DNA of 64,000 nucleotides, from positions 64,632,190 through 64,696,189 of the forward strand of contig NC_092862.1 of NCBI RefSeq assembly GCF_032062135.1, written 5' to 3'. Origin of the DNA: Pyxicephalus adspersus (lineage: Eukaryota > Chordata > Amphibia > Anura > Pyxicephalidae). The position numbers and the translations under genes were made by a program. Under the pieces are notes generated by a model, which was not told the DNA's origin, made no database searches, and saw nothing but the letters and a program-made list of their open reading frames with translations. Shown in pieces: positions 1 through 11,598 of the stretch. How positions within the stretch are numbered: position 1 is the first letter of the stretch; every line of letters begins with the position of its first letter.

Positions 1-959
1 TATTTAATGGTGGTCTATTGTGCCCCCCCCCCCCCCCCAAAAAAAAAAAAACAGGAAAATACATTGTAAATACAATACAATGAGTAGTTGCTTAGCAACT
101 AAAAACAGTAGGCAAGCCTTCTATTAGTTTTAGAACTATGGTGAACACAAAGATAAAATCTCATTTATTTTTGAAACACAAAATTATTTCCTCCTTTAGG
201 GCGGTGTTGTGACAGATTTAAACATTAGTTGATGATTGTTGATTTGCAATAGCAAACTGAAGTAAATGGAAATAAAACTTGAGTGATTTTTTTTCAGTAA
301 TTTTCTTTCTAATAAATAAAATTTCAACACGCTTATGTCTTTGCACCAATTTAGACCTAAATTTTTTATAGTTAAAGTTTATCAAAAAAAAAATTCTGCT
401 TGACATATATTGTTATGTCTGCGCACCCATCAAAGGGGCTTTATTGCAGATAATCGTTCCATGAGACAAATTTTTTATAAATGCAGATGAAGGTATTCAG
501 AAGTATTGATTGCTCTTTCTACACTGTCTGATTATCAACAGATGTAGCTCCAATTTACCCCAATATTAATTATGTTTAGCAAAACTGATATTGCCATTTA
601 ATAAACAATTCCTTCTCTTTATTGCATTTAGTATGCGGGTGGGCAAGATGTTCCCGGGTTTCCAGAATCTTTCCTTAAACATGGTAAAAGTAAGTAAAAC
701 AGTCATCTATTGATGAACCGAACACACTGCAAAAGTGTTCAATAAAACCTAAAACAGTATTTTATCACAGTAATAGATAAAGAAATATATATCTGAATAG
801 AAGAAAAGTCTGGGGTTATTAAATAATACGAACAAACGCACACATATTACACTGTAAAAGTAAATAAAAAATACCAATGCCAGCATTTGTGAATTGAGAA
901 AACAAAAAAAATTACATACAATAGTAAGTTCAGCTATTCCATTTTTTTTTTAAACTGAC

Positions 960-1213
960 CTCTGGATTTAGGGAATTATTTTCAGATGACTTTGTAGAAA
1001 GTAATATGTGTGTAAATCCATCTTGTTTTCGCACAACAATATCCCTGTATCGATAAGCACTTTCAGTTTGTCGTACACTGAACCGTAGCCTTTTATCAAA
1101 AGACTGTTCTCTTCGTTCATCAATAAACCTTTTCTTTCCGGTTACTCCTGCTACGGATGTCTGTAAATTGCTGGTACCATTGGCAGTCAATGCCTGCATG
1201 AAGGTAGATGTAC
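960..1213 (-). CDS. CDYL: CDYL internal exon: start of the enoyl-CoA-hydratase-like domain
   Basis: CDYL is a nuclear corepressor with an N-terminal chromodomain and a C-terminal crotonase-fold (crotonyl-CoA hydratase-like) domain. This exon encodes a linker, the basic stretch around KKRFIDERR and DKRLRFSVRQ, and then the first strands of the crotonase domain (RDIVVRKQDGFTHILLS), ending in NSLNPE. I recognise these as CDYL-specific. On the minus strand the exon opens after a TTTTCAG acceptor and ends at GAG with donor GTCAGT. At 254 nt it completes the split Gly codon left by the chromodomain exon (phase 1) and ends in phase 0. The open frame past 960 is intron. Further hydratase exons must lie left of base 1; I see none in 1-959. 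Confidence 0.93.
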
Positions 1214-1290
1214 CTGAAAACAGTTAAAATGTCATTTGGTTAGAATTCAAAGCAGTGCTTGCAAAGGCATCCACATATTTAAATCATGTA

Positions 1291-1930
1291 CCGTATTTTT
1301 CGGACCATAAGACGCACTTTTTCCCCAAAAAAAAGTGGTGGGGGGGGAGGGGGGGGTTGGGAAATGGGGTGTGTCTTATAGTCCGAATACCCTCCCTCGT
1401 ATCCAAGGGGGGCCCCAGCAGATGGCTGCAGTTCCATCTAGCCTGGCATCCCCCCTGCAGCATGGCCCCCTCTGTTCTGCAGCCTCCCCTGCCCGAATAA
1501 CAAAAAACATAAAGCTGTCCACCCCTACCTTATCTGAATGATTGCAAAGCCCTGCCTTTCCCCTCCCTAAGTTTATCAGCAGCTCACGTCTACAGAGATG
1601 CTGGGGATGTGTTTGTGTGAGAAGGCTCCTTGTAACATTGGGGAGTGGGGAGGGAGGCAGGGAGGGCAGGAGGGCAGTCTGTGGTGAGCAGTGCTCATTA
1701 GCAGTTTTTTTTTCCTATGCAGCACATAATTCTCCTATGACAGGTGGGCTGTAGCTTTCCTGTCACTATAGTCTTGTAATGCAATTTCTGTGCTATGTGC
1801 AATCTCTCTCTCGTAAATATTATTCTGCTATATTTTATTAAATATTTCTTTATACAATTTGGTTCAGAACTTTTTATTCTTGTTTTCCTCCTCTAAAACC
1901 TGGGTGCGTCTTATGGTCTGAAAAATACGG
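1291..1930. mobile_element. MITE with CCGTATTTTT termini and TA target duplication
   Basis: The left end reads CCGTATTTTTCGGACCATAA and the right end is its near-perfect inverted copy, ending AAAAATACGG. Both sides are flanked by TA, as expected for the Tc1/mariner/pogo superfamily. The interior is GC-rich and non-coding, with G-runs and T-runs, and holds no transposase. A second copy lies at 48412-49370. It sits in the CDYL intron just 5' of the exon at 960-1213. Short open frames inside it are chance. Confidence 0.85.
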
Positions 1931-3067
1931 TAATTTCTGACTTTATATTAGGAGTCAAATGACCTTGCAGAATTAGGATTAATTGTAATCCCATTAAAAT
2001 GAGTAAAAACACATTTGTACCAACTACTTACTCATGAACTGAAAAAGTCAAAATACTGTTACACTATAGGAATGGTATCCAAATGTCAACACTTATTTAA
2101 CGTTATGGATTAAAAATATTAATATAATAAAAATTAAAATATGTATTAAAAATAAAAAAAAATCACATCATTTTATTCAAGTTGAAAATCTTTATTGCCA
2201 TACATTTCCAATTCATTAAGAGCAACATGGCGGAAAAATGGTCAAATAAAACCAAAGTCATTAATCACTGAGGGATGGATAAAAAAAAACAACAGGCAGA
2301 AAGTCAGGGCTGTGGAGTCAAAGTCGGAGACAATTTTGGGTACCTGGAGTCGGAGGCGATAAAAATGTGCCGACTCCAACTCCTGATAAATTTAAATTAT
2401 AATAAAAAAATACAGCAAGTTCAAATGTCCTATTTCACAAACAATAGTCGTAATTAGGTACTTCTCTGATGTAAGAATAAAGCCCAGTGCATAGTTGCAT
2501 TTCTACTAGTGTGAAGTTCACCTGATATAGGTGTAGGTGAGTGCTATGACCTGATGTGTATTCAGGTGTCCTGTCTGCACTCTCCATATATGCTCCCATA
2601 AAGGGCTAAACTTTAACATCATTTTGCACACCACCTAAAACAAGGAAGTTAGTGGCCCTCCTGGCCCTGGAGCCTCCCACTGCCCTGTCTTCAGCAGAAG
2701 ATCAGCAAACAAAGATAAAGGCAGCAGCATCTGCTCAACTGCTTTTTGTATTAAAATGTTGAATGGATTGAAGGTGTTCATGTATGAATGTTTGTGTATA
2801 GTGCATATTGTGTGTATGTTTATGAGTAAAATGTAGGGCTCTGCGTTGTGTGTAAAGTATATATGTCTGTGCATTTTTTCTGTCTAGGACAAATTATGTC
2901 TAAGTTTAGTGAAGGGCTATAGCATATTTGTGTGTATAGTGCCCTGTTGTATGTATGTTTGCAATAGTGCAGGACTATGTGTATGCTTGTATTTAAACAA
3001 AAGAATATGATAGTTAGTATAACATATTTTAGATTCATATTTTAGTGAAAGTGGCACCCCATTCACA

Positions 3068-5087
3068 ATGGCAAAAAGTCTGTCAACAAACACGATAAAG
3101 TCTGTTGTTTATGAGCACCTTAAATTATCAAGTGATGGGCAACATTACGTGTGCCAATGTATTCTTGAAGATGATGGTGAAAAACAATGTGATGCAAAAA
3201 TTAGCAGTTTTAATGGGTCTAACAAAAATGCACCTACAAGAGCATCAAATATAAAAAGACACTTGCAGCGTTTTTTATCCTAAAGTGTTAGAAGTTGTAA
3301 ATGAGAAAGATATCAATGAAAATATTCTATCTACATCTGGGATAAAAAATGTTCAGAAATCTACTGGAGACCAAACACAACTAAGAAGATTCTTTATATC
3401 TGGCAAAGTTACCATAACAATGACACCACAAAAATTCAAAAACCACAATTTTGAAATGGTATCAAAGAATAGTGTACCACTGCCCTTCTTTTCACAGCCA
3501 GCCTTTTTAGGCCTATATACAGAAATGGCCAAAAAACTTAGTTTTTCTGTGGAAAGAGAAATAATAAGGAAACTTATAATTGAAGAGGCCACATGTAAAA
3601 AGGTAGGGACATTTTGTCTTCACAAAAATGGATGCATACACACATCACAGTCAATTATTTTGCTAATATTGTTAGAATTGTTGATGAAAATAATAAACCA
3701 GTAACCCCAACCTTGGGAGTAAAGGACACCAGACACATCACCCCAGTATCTATCTACAGACGTTAGTGGAGGATGTTCTAGAAGATTTTGAAATTAAACA
3801 GAAATAGATTCTAAGTATTGTGACAGATAATACGTCTAATATGTTGAGCACAATTATTAAAATGAATAAAGAAGATGAAGAAAGTGATACACAGATATTA
3901 AAGGAAGACAGTTCTGCAAGTATTGGATAAAGTGAAAGCAAAGAGAATAGTGACATTTTGGATAACTTTGTTGAAGAAGCATCTAAGCGTACTACTATTC
4001 AACATATGCATTGTGCTGTTCATACTTTGCAAGTTGCACAAAGAGATGGATTGAAAGATCGTCATGCGGCTACTCTAATTGGCAAATAGAGTAACTGTTG
4101 CAGCCAGGGCCCCTAAAACAGATGCCATTTGAAAAGACGTGCAGGAAAAGGAGCCATTTTGGATCACACAATACGCTGGGGAAGCACTTATTTGATGGGA
4201 AAGCATTTTCTTGAACTAAAAGACTTTCTTGAAGAACTGGACAATGAAAATGTTTTGTTAACTGAAAGCCAGTGGACAAGTAAAAGCACTGGAAAATCTA
4301 CTTTCTAATGCCTATTACTGTCACCAAGAGTTTGCAATCTGAAGATTTAACACCTGGTAAATTCTTCCTGAAATGGAAGAGCTTGATATATTGCCTTAAC
4401 AAAAGTGGATGGGTTAATAGCTGATGGCCTTGTATCTTCAATGAAGAAGACAGAGAATTTCTTACTGAATAATCAAATCGTTACCGCTATTTATGTTGAT
4501 TCAAATTCTGTTGATCGATGACCAGACTGATACTGCAAAAAAGGCCCTCTATGATGTAGCAGTTCACATGAAGGGGTTACTACATGAAACACCACCATTT
4601 GATGAAGCTTTAAGCACTTTAAGCACATGATCATCCTCGTCAAATGAAGAATTAAGTCTTCGATTCCTACTTGGACAAAATGGAACTTTCAACAGTAAAG
4701 TGACATTGCATATGTGTGAAAGATAAATGACCAGAAAATGTCCAAATATAGAGATTCCAGCAGGAGTTTTTTAAAGAATTAAAAGAAGTAGAAAAGTATC
4801 ATTGCTCATCAAAACTGACTGTAGAAAAAGCAATCCTCGTACATCCCGAGATTATTAGTGATGTGGCTAGAACCGTAACAGCAATGCAACCCACCCAAAT
4901 CAGTGTTGAAAGACTATTTTCAGCTCTAAAAATATTCAAGTCAGATTTAGGAGCTACTTTGAAAGAGAATCTGGCAGAAGCAATTCAGTTTTTTAGGACA
5001 ACACTACATTCAGTTAGTTTTGGATTGCATTTAACAGCTATTGTACTCTACAACTATATTCCAGGTTTATTATATAAACTGTTTTAG
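3068..5087 (+). pseudogene. hAT transposase pseudogene (BED finger to hATC domain)
   Basis: The 5' frame (3068-3283) looks like a BED-type zinc finger: Cys pair, then Cys, then SNIKRHLQR. It is followed in another frame by residues such as PFFSQPAFLGLYTEMAKKL. The 3' frame (4863-5087) carries the hAT C-terminal dimerisation motif, QISVERLFSALKIFKSDLGA. Several stops and frameshifts separate the two. The intact protein would cut and paste the element through its 8-bp target duplication; this copy cannot. Confidence 0.85.
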
Positions 5088-5384
5088 GTTTTTAAGATTT
5101 TGTTATTGTTCATGTAGTTAGCTTTGTTTTTGTTTTAAAACTACCAAAGAATGTTGTCCATATTTTTTTTAAACTGGTAAAGTTTCTTATTTTTATGCAT
5201 GCTATGCTATTACTTTATAGCCACTTGATAAAAACAATAAATAAAACCTTAGTTTTTTATTTTATGTCTTTTGTTTAAACTGGCCAGTACAGTAAAGCGT
5301 CAGCTTCCTAGCCATTGGTTCTGTGGTTAAATGGTGTGTATGTTGCCTTTCTTCAATCAACGTGGAAAGTACATTAGCATATTA

Positions 5385-6790
5385 CAGGGTTTATCATTTT
5401 ATCATCACACTTTTGCATTCAAACTTCACAAAAATATTTAGACCCCCTAATTATTTATAAATCAATACATTTATTATAAAATTAAATATAACACTATTTT
5501 TACCATAAAAGCTTTTCTCAAGAAACAATAAATATGTAATCATTAATAAATGATTTATTAATGCTTTCTCCTCTTAGGTATTTAGGCAAAGAGCTAAAGA
5601 ATTTTGTATAATAATTTGAGCAATCCTGCTTGCTTGTTGTTAAAAATAAACTATTAATGCTTTTTAATAAAGCACCCAAATTAATTAGCCTATTTCTTCT
5701 TACTACTTCTTTCCATTTAGAGAACATGTTCTCATCAGGATTAAGAAATGGAGCGTATTATGGTAAAAATAAGAGTTGGTGTCCCTTACTTTTAACCAAG
5801 CTCTTTACCTGGCTAGTTTTTATGAAAGGGGACATTATCCATAATTAGGATGGCATGCTGAACACTTTTCACTAAAAGCATTCAAAACCTGATCAATAAA
5901 ATTAAGGAATGCTTCTTGATTAAATGCTTCTGCTTGTGACTTAAAGTGGAGGGTCTCAGTTTTATTCCTCACACAACAAATTGAATAATTTCTGGAACGC
6001 ACTCAAGCCACAACATGCTCCGCCCTTTGCCCAATAGGAGATCTTCCCCTTTTGGTTCTCATTGACATTTTAAAACCTACTTCATTAAGTAAGTAGATGT
6101 TTTTTCCATATTCCTTAGCAATGAGATCAAGGATTGTGTTAGCATAGCTAAGCCTTTCTTGAAGAGAATGGGAATCATTGCGCCTTGTAGGAATTAAAGA
6201 AGTTCTCTTTAATGACCATTGGAATTTATCAATGCATCTATTTATTATTAAAATAGATACATTAATTCCAAATTTGGCAAATATTGGCATAACTCCTCCT
6301 TATGGGCTTTATCCAACTTTGAATTTCTCAGACCTCCTCTTGGTGTTAATTTTGGTTATGGTTGTACGATTACAACCCAAAACCATTGCTATCTAGGAGG
6401 CATCACTTCCATTCAGATAACTGTCTACCACTCTTTGACGTTCTGCAATTACTTAATTCTCTGGCCATAAGGGTAAGTCCAATAGTAAATATAAAGCCTA
6501 TAACTTTGAAGATAGAAAGATGAATATTATTGTTATCTTAAAACTTAGTATAAATCCCTGAAAAAAGATATTTAATTTTAAAATTATATAAAGTAAAAAC
6601 ATAATTTATAAATCAGTTTTTTTTTTTTCATATATTTTTATTAATGTTTCTTGAGAAAAAAAATTTTAATGGTAAAAATAGTGTTATTTTTAATTTTATA
6701 ATAAATTTATTGATTTATGAATAATTAGGGAGTCTAAATTTTTTTGTGAAGTTTGAATGCAAAAGTATGAAGATAAAATGAGAAACCCTG
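5385..6790 (-). mobile_element. Tc1/mariner-superfamily transposon nested in the hAT element
   Basis: Inverted repeats of roughly 140-150 bp start CAGGGTTTATCATTTTATC on the left and CAGGGTTTCTCATTTTATC when the right end is read inward. Both ends are flanked by TA. The inner parts of the repeats (LOCUS: about 5440-5535 and 6640-6735) still match closely, so it is younger than its hAT host. It encodes a broken DDE transposase on the minus strand. Confidence 0.88.
5518..6290 (-). pseudogene. DDE transposase pseudogene of the nested element
   Basis: Read on the minus strand, fragments in different frames keep the order of an IS630/Tc1-type DDE transposase. These are LLNEVGFKMSMRTKRGRSP (first catalytic block, where Asp is expected before Glu but Asn is present), then ILIMDNVPFHKN (second block, Asp present), then NPDENMFSKWKEVVRR (third block). 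Frameshifts and stops separate the blocks. The product cannot be active as it stands. Confidence 0.75.
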
Positions 6791-7477
6791 TAAATACAGA
6801 GGAGTCGGAGAGTCCGAGTCAGGGGTACCAGAAACTGAGGAGTCACAAAGTCGGAGTGTTGGAGTCAAAGGATTTATCTACCGACTCCACAGCCCTGGTC
6901 AAAGTAAAAAACTCAAATTGCACAGTGATCACACTTGCGTGAATTTAATCACAACTAGTCATACCGTGGTCCAGTAAAAAACATGGCCCTAATCTAGACG
7001 CTAAAACATACAAATTTATTTTAGTTATGATACCCCGTAAATTAAACACTAAATGAATCATTACTGGATCAAACAGAACATGTTTTGGTAGACTTTCTCT
7101 TCAAATATTTGGAGCCTTCATTTCCAAATACATATGGTTTTATCGGGCTTATCAAATAAATTGCAACTAAGAAAAGATTGGTGAAAGTTTACAATTTCCG
7201 TCTGGTTTAATGTCATGCCAAAACTAGGGAGATTTATGTATATTATATATTTTATATTTGCCCCGTTAACTGGGTCTAAAAGTCAGGGAACATCCAAAAT
7301 TTAGAGTTGTCAAAACAAAACTCAGTAAATATTGGGGTCAGCTCTGATTTCCCCAAGTTTGAAGAATTTACTCTAATTTCATGATTTGTCTACAAAAAAA
7401 AAAAAAGCAAATGAAAGGAAAATATATGTAGACAGAGGAAAAAAATGATAGTGCTAAACCTTCTATTTAAAAAAGTA

Positions 7478-8084
7478 CAGTGATACCTCGGCTAACGAGT
7501 GGCCCTGCTAACAAATTTTTCAGCTAACAATTTTTTTTCCACTTCAGGCTTCCCTGCTGCATGTGTGCAAGATGAGACTTGATGGGGGGAGGGGGCGGTT
7601 TGCATGATTTGCAGATGAAATCTTTTGCTAAACACAGCTGAGGTTGTGGGTGATCTTAGGGGAGGGTGAGCTCTTTCTGCAGCCTCTTGTAACTCTTTAT
7701 CGACCAAGACAAACTCTGCAGTTGTTTCTTTTTGCATATCAAAGCACAGCTTGCTCCAGAAATTAATGAATTTCAATGCTCCATAAAGTTTTTTTTTTTT
7801 GCTTTGTTTGTGATAAAACTCACAGTGAGGATTTTATACAGTAACTGACACTATGCTGCCTAATATTATGTTGAGACTGTTCCAATTGGGAAGCTGTTCA
7901 TCTCAGCCTTTGGCGAGTATGACCTTTTATATTGTACTGTTTACTATTTTTATAAAACTTACCCTTAAATTGTGGGCAGCATCCAGAACGAATAAATGAT
8001 TTTCTATAGAAACCTATGAGAAATCAAGTTTTGGGTAACAAAAGATTTTGGAACGAATTATCTTTGTTAGCCAAGGTATCAATG
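7478..8084. mobile_element. Pogo/Tigger-like non-autonomous element
   Basis: The termini are inverted copies of CAGTGATACCTCGGCTAAC (right end read inward: CATTGATACCTTGGCTAAC), flanked by TA on both sides. There is no transposase. The interior at about 7560-7860 reappears in inverted orientation at about 30900-31150, inside a different set of termini. The terminal type resembles Tigger/pogo-derived MITEs of other vertebrates. Confidence 0.8.
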
Positions 8085-8747
8085 TATTGGCTTTGGATCT
8101 ACAATAGGGGAACAGTATAGTGCAATGTGCATTAAACCCAAAGCACTTCTTGATGAGCATTTAAGAAATATCAATTGCTTATATCTGTTCAGATCATCAT
8201 CCTGTGTGAACATTATACTAAGTGGTGATGATGTTTTAGGATGCCTTACATTAGCAGATTTAGAACATTTTATGCGGTTTAACAAAAACAAACAAAAAAA
8301 AACAAAAACAAAAAGGTGTCATCACTCCTAAACCAATCAAGGGTCACTAAAAAGGCATTTTAATTTCTCTGTGATGCGAAGGAAGGCAGACTAGAGCCCT
8401 AATGCTTTGAGTTAAAATAGTGGAGCCAAACAGGGAAATAATCAAATCTTGAATGTACTATAGCAGAGTTTTTGCCCATAAATTAGTTAGGTCCATAAAT
8501 ATTTGGACAAGGACCACTTTTTTCTAATTTTGGTTCTGTACAATTAATTTTAAATAAAACAACTCAGATGCAGTTGAACTGCAGACTTTCAGCTTTAATT
8601 CAGTGGGTTGAACAAAAAGATTGCATAAAATGTGAGGAACTAAAGCCTTTTTTTTTTTAAACACAATCACTTTGTTTCAGGGGCTCAAAAGTAATTGGAC
8701 AAATTAAAAAAAAGCTGAAAATAAAATGTTCATTTTTAATACTTGGT

Positions 8748-10002
8748 TCAAACCCCTTTGCTGGCAATGACAGCCTGTAGCCTGGAACTCATGGACATTA
8801 CCAGATGCTGGGTTTCCTCCTTTTTAATGCTCTGCCAGGCCTTTATTGCAGCAGCTTTCAGTTGCTGTTTGTTTGTGGGTCTTTCTGTCTGAAGTTTAGT
8901 CTTCAACAAGTGAAATGCATGCTCAATTGGGTTCAGATCAGGTGACTGACTTGGCAGCATGGTTGCTCAGTGGTTAGCACAGTTGCCATTGCAGAGCTGG
9001 GTCCCAAGTTCAAATCCTGGCCAGGACACTTATCTGCATGGAGTTTGCAGGTTCTCCCCGTGTCTGCAGTTAGGTTAATTGGCTTCCCCAAAAAAAAAAA
9101 ATAAAAAAAAAAATTGACCTTAGACTACAATTATGACATGTGACTTTGGTAGGGACATTAGATTGTGACCCCCTTTGAGGAACAGTTTGTGTCATGACTA
9201 TGGACTTTGTACAGTGCTGCGTAATATGATGGAGCTATATAAATACTGTGTAATATTATTAATAATAATAATGTGTAATAATTGTCCATCTGTATTATGA
9301 AAGCCTCTCAATCAATTTGACTGCATTTAGCTGGATTTGAGCAGACAGTATGTCTCTGAACACCTCAGAATTCATTCAGCTGCCTCTGTCCTGTCACATC
9401 ATGGATAAACACTAGTATCCCAGTGCCACTGGCAGCCATGCACGCCCAAGCCATCACACTGCCTCCGCCATGTTTTACAGATGATGTGGTATGCTTTGGA
9501 TCATGAGCTGTTCCACGCCTTCTCCATACTTTTTTCTTGCCATCATTCTGGTAAAGGTTGATCTTGGTTTCATCTGTCCAAAGAATGTTTTTCCAGAACT
9601 GTGCTGGCTTTTTTAGAAGTTTTTGTGCAAAGTCCAATCTAGCTTTTCTATTTTTGAGGCTTATGAGTGGCTTGCACCTTGCAGTGCACCCTCTGTATTT
9701 ACTTTCATGCAGTATTCTCTTTATGATAGACTTGGAAATCCATACGCCTACTTCCTGGAGAGTGTTGTTCACTTGGTTGGCTGTTGTGAAGGGGTTTGTC
9801 TCCACCATGGAAATGATTCTGCGATCATCCACCACTGTTGTCTTCTGTGGACATCCAGGTCTTTTGGCGTTGCCGAGTTCACCAGTGCTTTCTTTCTTGT
9901 GATGTACCAAACTGTAGATTTTGCCACTCCTAATATTGTAGCAATTTCTCTGATGGGTTTTTTCTGTTTTTGCAGCTTAAGGATTGCTTGTTTCACCAGC
10001 AT
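8748..10002 (-). pseudogene. Tc1 transposase pseudogene
   Basis: The minus-strand frames give, in order, a helix-turn-helix start (REIATILGVAKSTVWYI), a second DNA-binding part (GCPQKTTVVDDRRI), the first catalytic block [15 protein letters not shown], the glycine box [19 protein letters not shown], and the C-terminal block SPDLNPIEHAFHLLK. A frameshift lies near 9770-9905. The segment that should hold the second catalytic Asp is missing at the point where the SINE sits (8953-9272). The gene is dead. Confidence 0.9.
8953..9272 (+). mobile_element. tRNA-derived SINE
   Basis: A pol III head is visible: A-box-like region in TTGCTCAGTGGTTAGC and B box AGTTCAAATCC. The body follows (GCATGGAGTTTGCAGGTTCT, GGACATTAGATTGTGA) with a tail ending ATATAAATACTGTGTAATA and ATT/AAT repeats. 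A second copy lies on the minus strand at 45263-45568. The A-rich run in the middle (9085-9112) is a local expansion. It interrupts the Tc1 transposase. Confidence 0.85.
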
Positions 10003-10371
10003 GGAGAGCTCCTTTGACCACCTGTTGTCTGTTCACAGCAAATTCTTCCACATACAAGCACCCCCTAGCCCCTCCAAATCAACTCCAGGCCATTTATTCG
10101 CCTAATTGATAATGGCATAACGAAAGAATTGCCCACACCAGCCCATGAAATTGCCTTTGAGTCAATTGTCCAATTACTTTTGAGCCCCTGAAATGAAGTG
10201 ATTGTGCTAAAAAAAGGCTTTAGTTCCTCACATTTTAATGCAATCTTTTTGTTCAACCCACTGAACTACAACTGAAAATCTGCAGTTCATTTAAAATTAA
10301 TTGTGGTAATTTACAGAACCAAAATTAGAAAAAAAGTTGTCTTTGTCCAAATATTTATGGACCTAACTGTA

Positions 10372-11422
10372 TGTACAAGTAAGCAGTTTATACCTGTCAG
10401 CTGCTTTTGTTGTCAAAGGAAGGACTGCTTAAAGCCTTCTCAAATCCTTAAAGCTGAACTTAAGTCAAATCAGCACCTTAAAGTACCCTGAACCACGCCC
10501 CCCTAACCACCCCACACCCCGTCCAGCCACACACACACATACCTTAGTGTGTCCGTTAGCACCCCCACCTTCCCTGTATCATAATTACAGCGATTGCAAA
10601 AAAATTATTCTTTGGAAGCCAAAAAGGTGTTCAAAGTCTTTGGCAGTTTAAAAGGCAAAGGGCAAGTCAGTGTAAGGAAGACAGTGACTGTTTTTGTTGC
10701 TGCTCTCACAGCTCAGAAGCCTATGGCTGTCAGAGGTTTCAGAGACAAGGACTCTGAAAAGGAGACAGCATAGTCACCCTGCCTATCTCTAGTGCCATAC
10801 ATGGTTCTCATACTATGCAGGCATGATATACATTACAGCATGCAGGCAAACCCCCTATCCACTGAGATACAGAACAACTCTCTCTGTCGCCTGTGTTAGC
10901 ACTGAAGTCTGGGCAAACTAACAACTTGCAGCAACATAATACCCTCTATGTTGAACTCAAGAACTTAAACACAAGTAAGGAAACCTGTGGAAACTGCTGT
11001 CCTGGAAGACTCTTGAGAAAAAAAATTCTTCAATGAGCTTAACTCATTGTCAAACTGTCTTATAGGAAAACTCGAGAGGACAACAGAACAGAAAAGGTTA
11101 TGGAGAGAAAAAAAGGCTGGAGAAAAGCTCCAAAAGCATACATAAAAAGATACAAATTAAGTAAAAGATACAATATATAAATCTGATCCTTGATCAGAGC
11201 CAGACTGACTGCTCTCTCTGCACAAAGGCCAGCCTGAGCTGCTGTCTGATGACAAGCCAGTCAGCTGGGTGGGAAGTGACAATTACCAGGCGATCCATCC
11301 AGCAAAATCTGTCTAGAACAAACACTGTTCCTAATTGTTTTAAACTTTCACTTTCCTCTATACTACTTCTTAGGCAATCACTAATGAAATACTGTATATA
11401 CTTTAAATTAATTTTAGTATAT
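10372..11422. other. Intronic sequence without recognised feature
   Basis: Lies in the CDYL intron between a Tc1 and a palindromic MITE. I see scattered short CA and purine tracts and a CTGTCTGATGACA segment (about 11240) that recurs near 16630. I cannot assign any gene or named repeat here. Confidence 0.5.
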
Positions 11423-11598
11423 TGGGCCTGATTTATTAAAGCTCTCTGAAGCTGGAGAGAATACATTTTCCACAGTGAAGCTGGGTTATCCAGCAAACCT
11501 AGAATGGATTTCTTAAAAGTAACTTCCTATTTGTTAGCAAATGTTTTCAATCCTGGACACCCAGCTTCACTGTGGAAAGTGTATCCTCTCCAAGTTTA
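11423..11598. mobile_element. Palindromic MITE, GGCCTGATTTATTAAAGC family, copy 1
   Basis: The left arm reads GGGCCTGATTTATTAAAGCT then CTGGAGAG; the right arm is the inverted counterpart (CACCCAGCTTCACTGTGGAA to CTCTCCAAG). The outermost right end is lost where it meets the L2 fragment. Related copies lie at 34780-34983, 36522-36716 and, as a half copy, 61180-61244. No coding capacity. Confidence 0.8.

Larger units (their letters stand above)
2305..6897 (+). mobile_element. hAT transposon, dead, with a nested TA-inserting element
   Basis: The left terminus is CAGGGCTGTGGAGTC and the right terminus is its inverted copy. Subterminal GAGTCGGAG-type repeats occur at both ends. The flanking 8-mers are cagaaagt and gtcaaagt (5 of 8 identical), consistent with an eroded hAT 8-bp duplication. 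The transposase remnant runs rightward from 3068 to 5087, and an AATAAA signal lies near 5238. The element is interrupted at 5385-6790 by another DNA transposon. It inserted in a CDYL intron. Confidence 0.88.
8485..10369 (-). mobile_element. Tc1 transposon with TTAGGTCCATAAATATTTGG ends
   Basis: The inverted ends contain GTTAGGTCCATAAATATTTG on the left and the same sequence inverted on the right, where TA follows the final CTG. The left terminal CA of the repeat appears lost. The subterminal sequence (about 8560-8700 and 10140-10300) is also inverted-repeated. The family is a common Tc1 lineage of fish and frogs. The element carries a minus-strand transposase pseudogene and an inserted SINE. 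Confidence 0.92.

Noticed and set aside
1..959. The next CDYL hydratase exon
   Set aside because: I read the minus strand for the conserved residues that follow NPE and found none; the exon must lie outside the window.
1255..1754. Overlapping open frames at 1.25-1.75 kb
   Set aside because: They lie inside the CCGTATTTTT MITE and show no protein-like composition.
8953..9020. tRNA gene candidate from the A-box and B-box sequences
   Set aside because: No cloverleaf can be drawn and the sequence continues into a SINE body with a second genomic copy.
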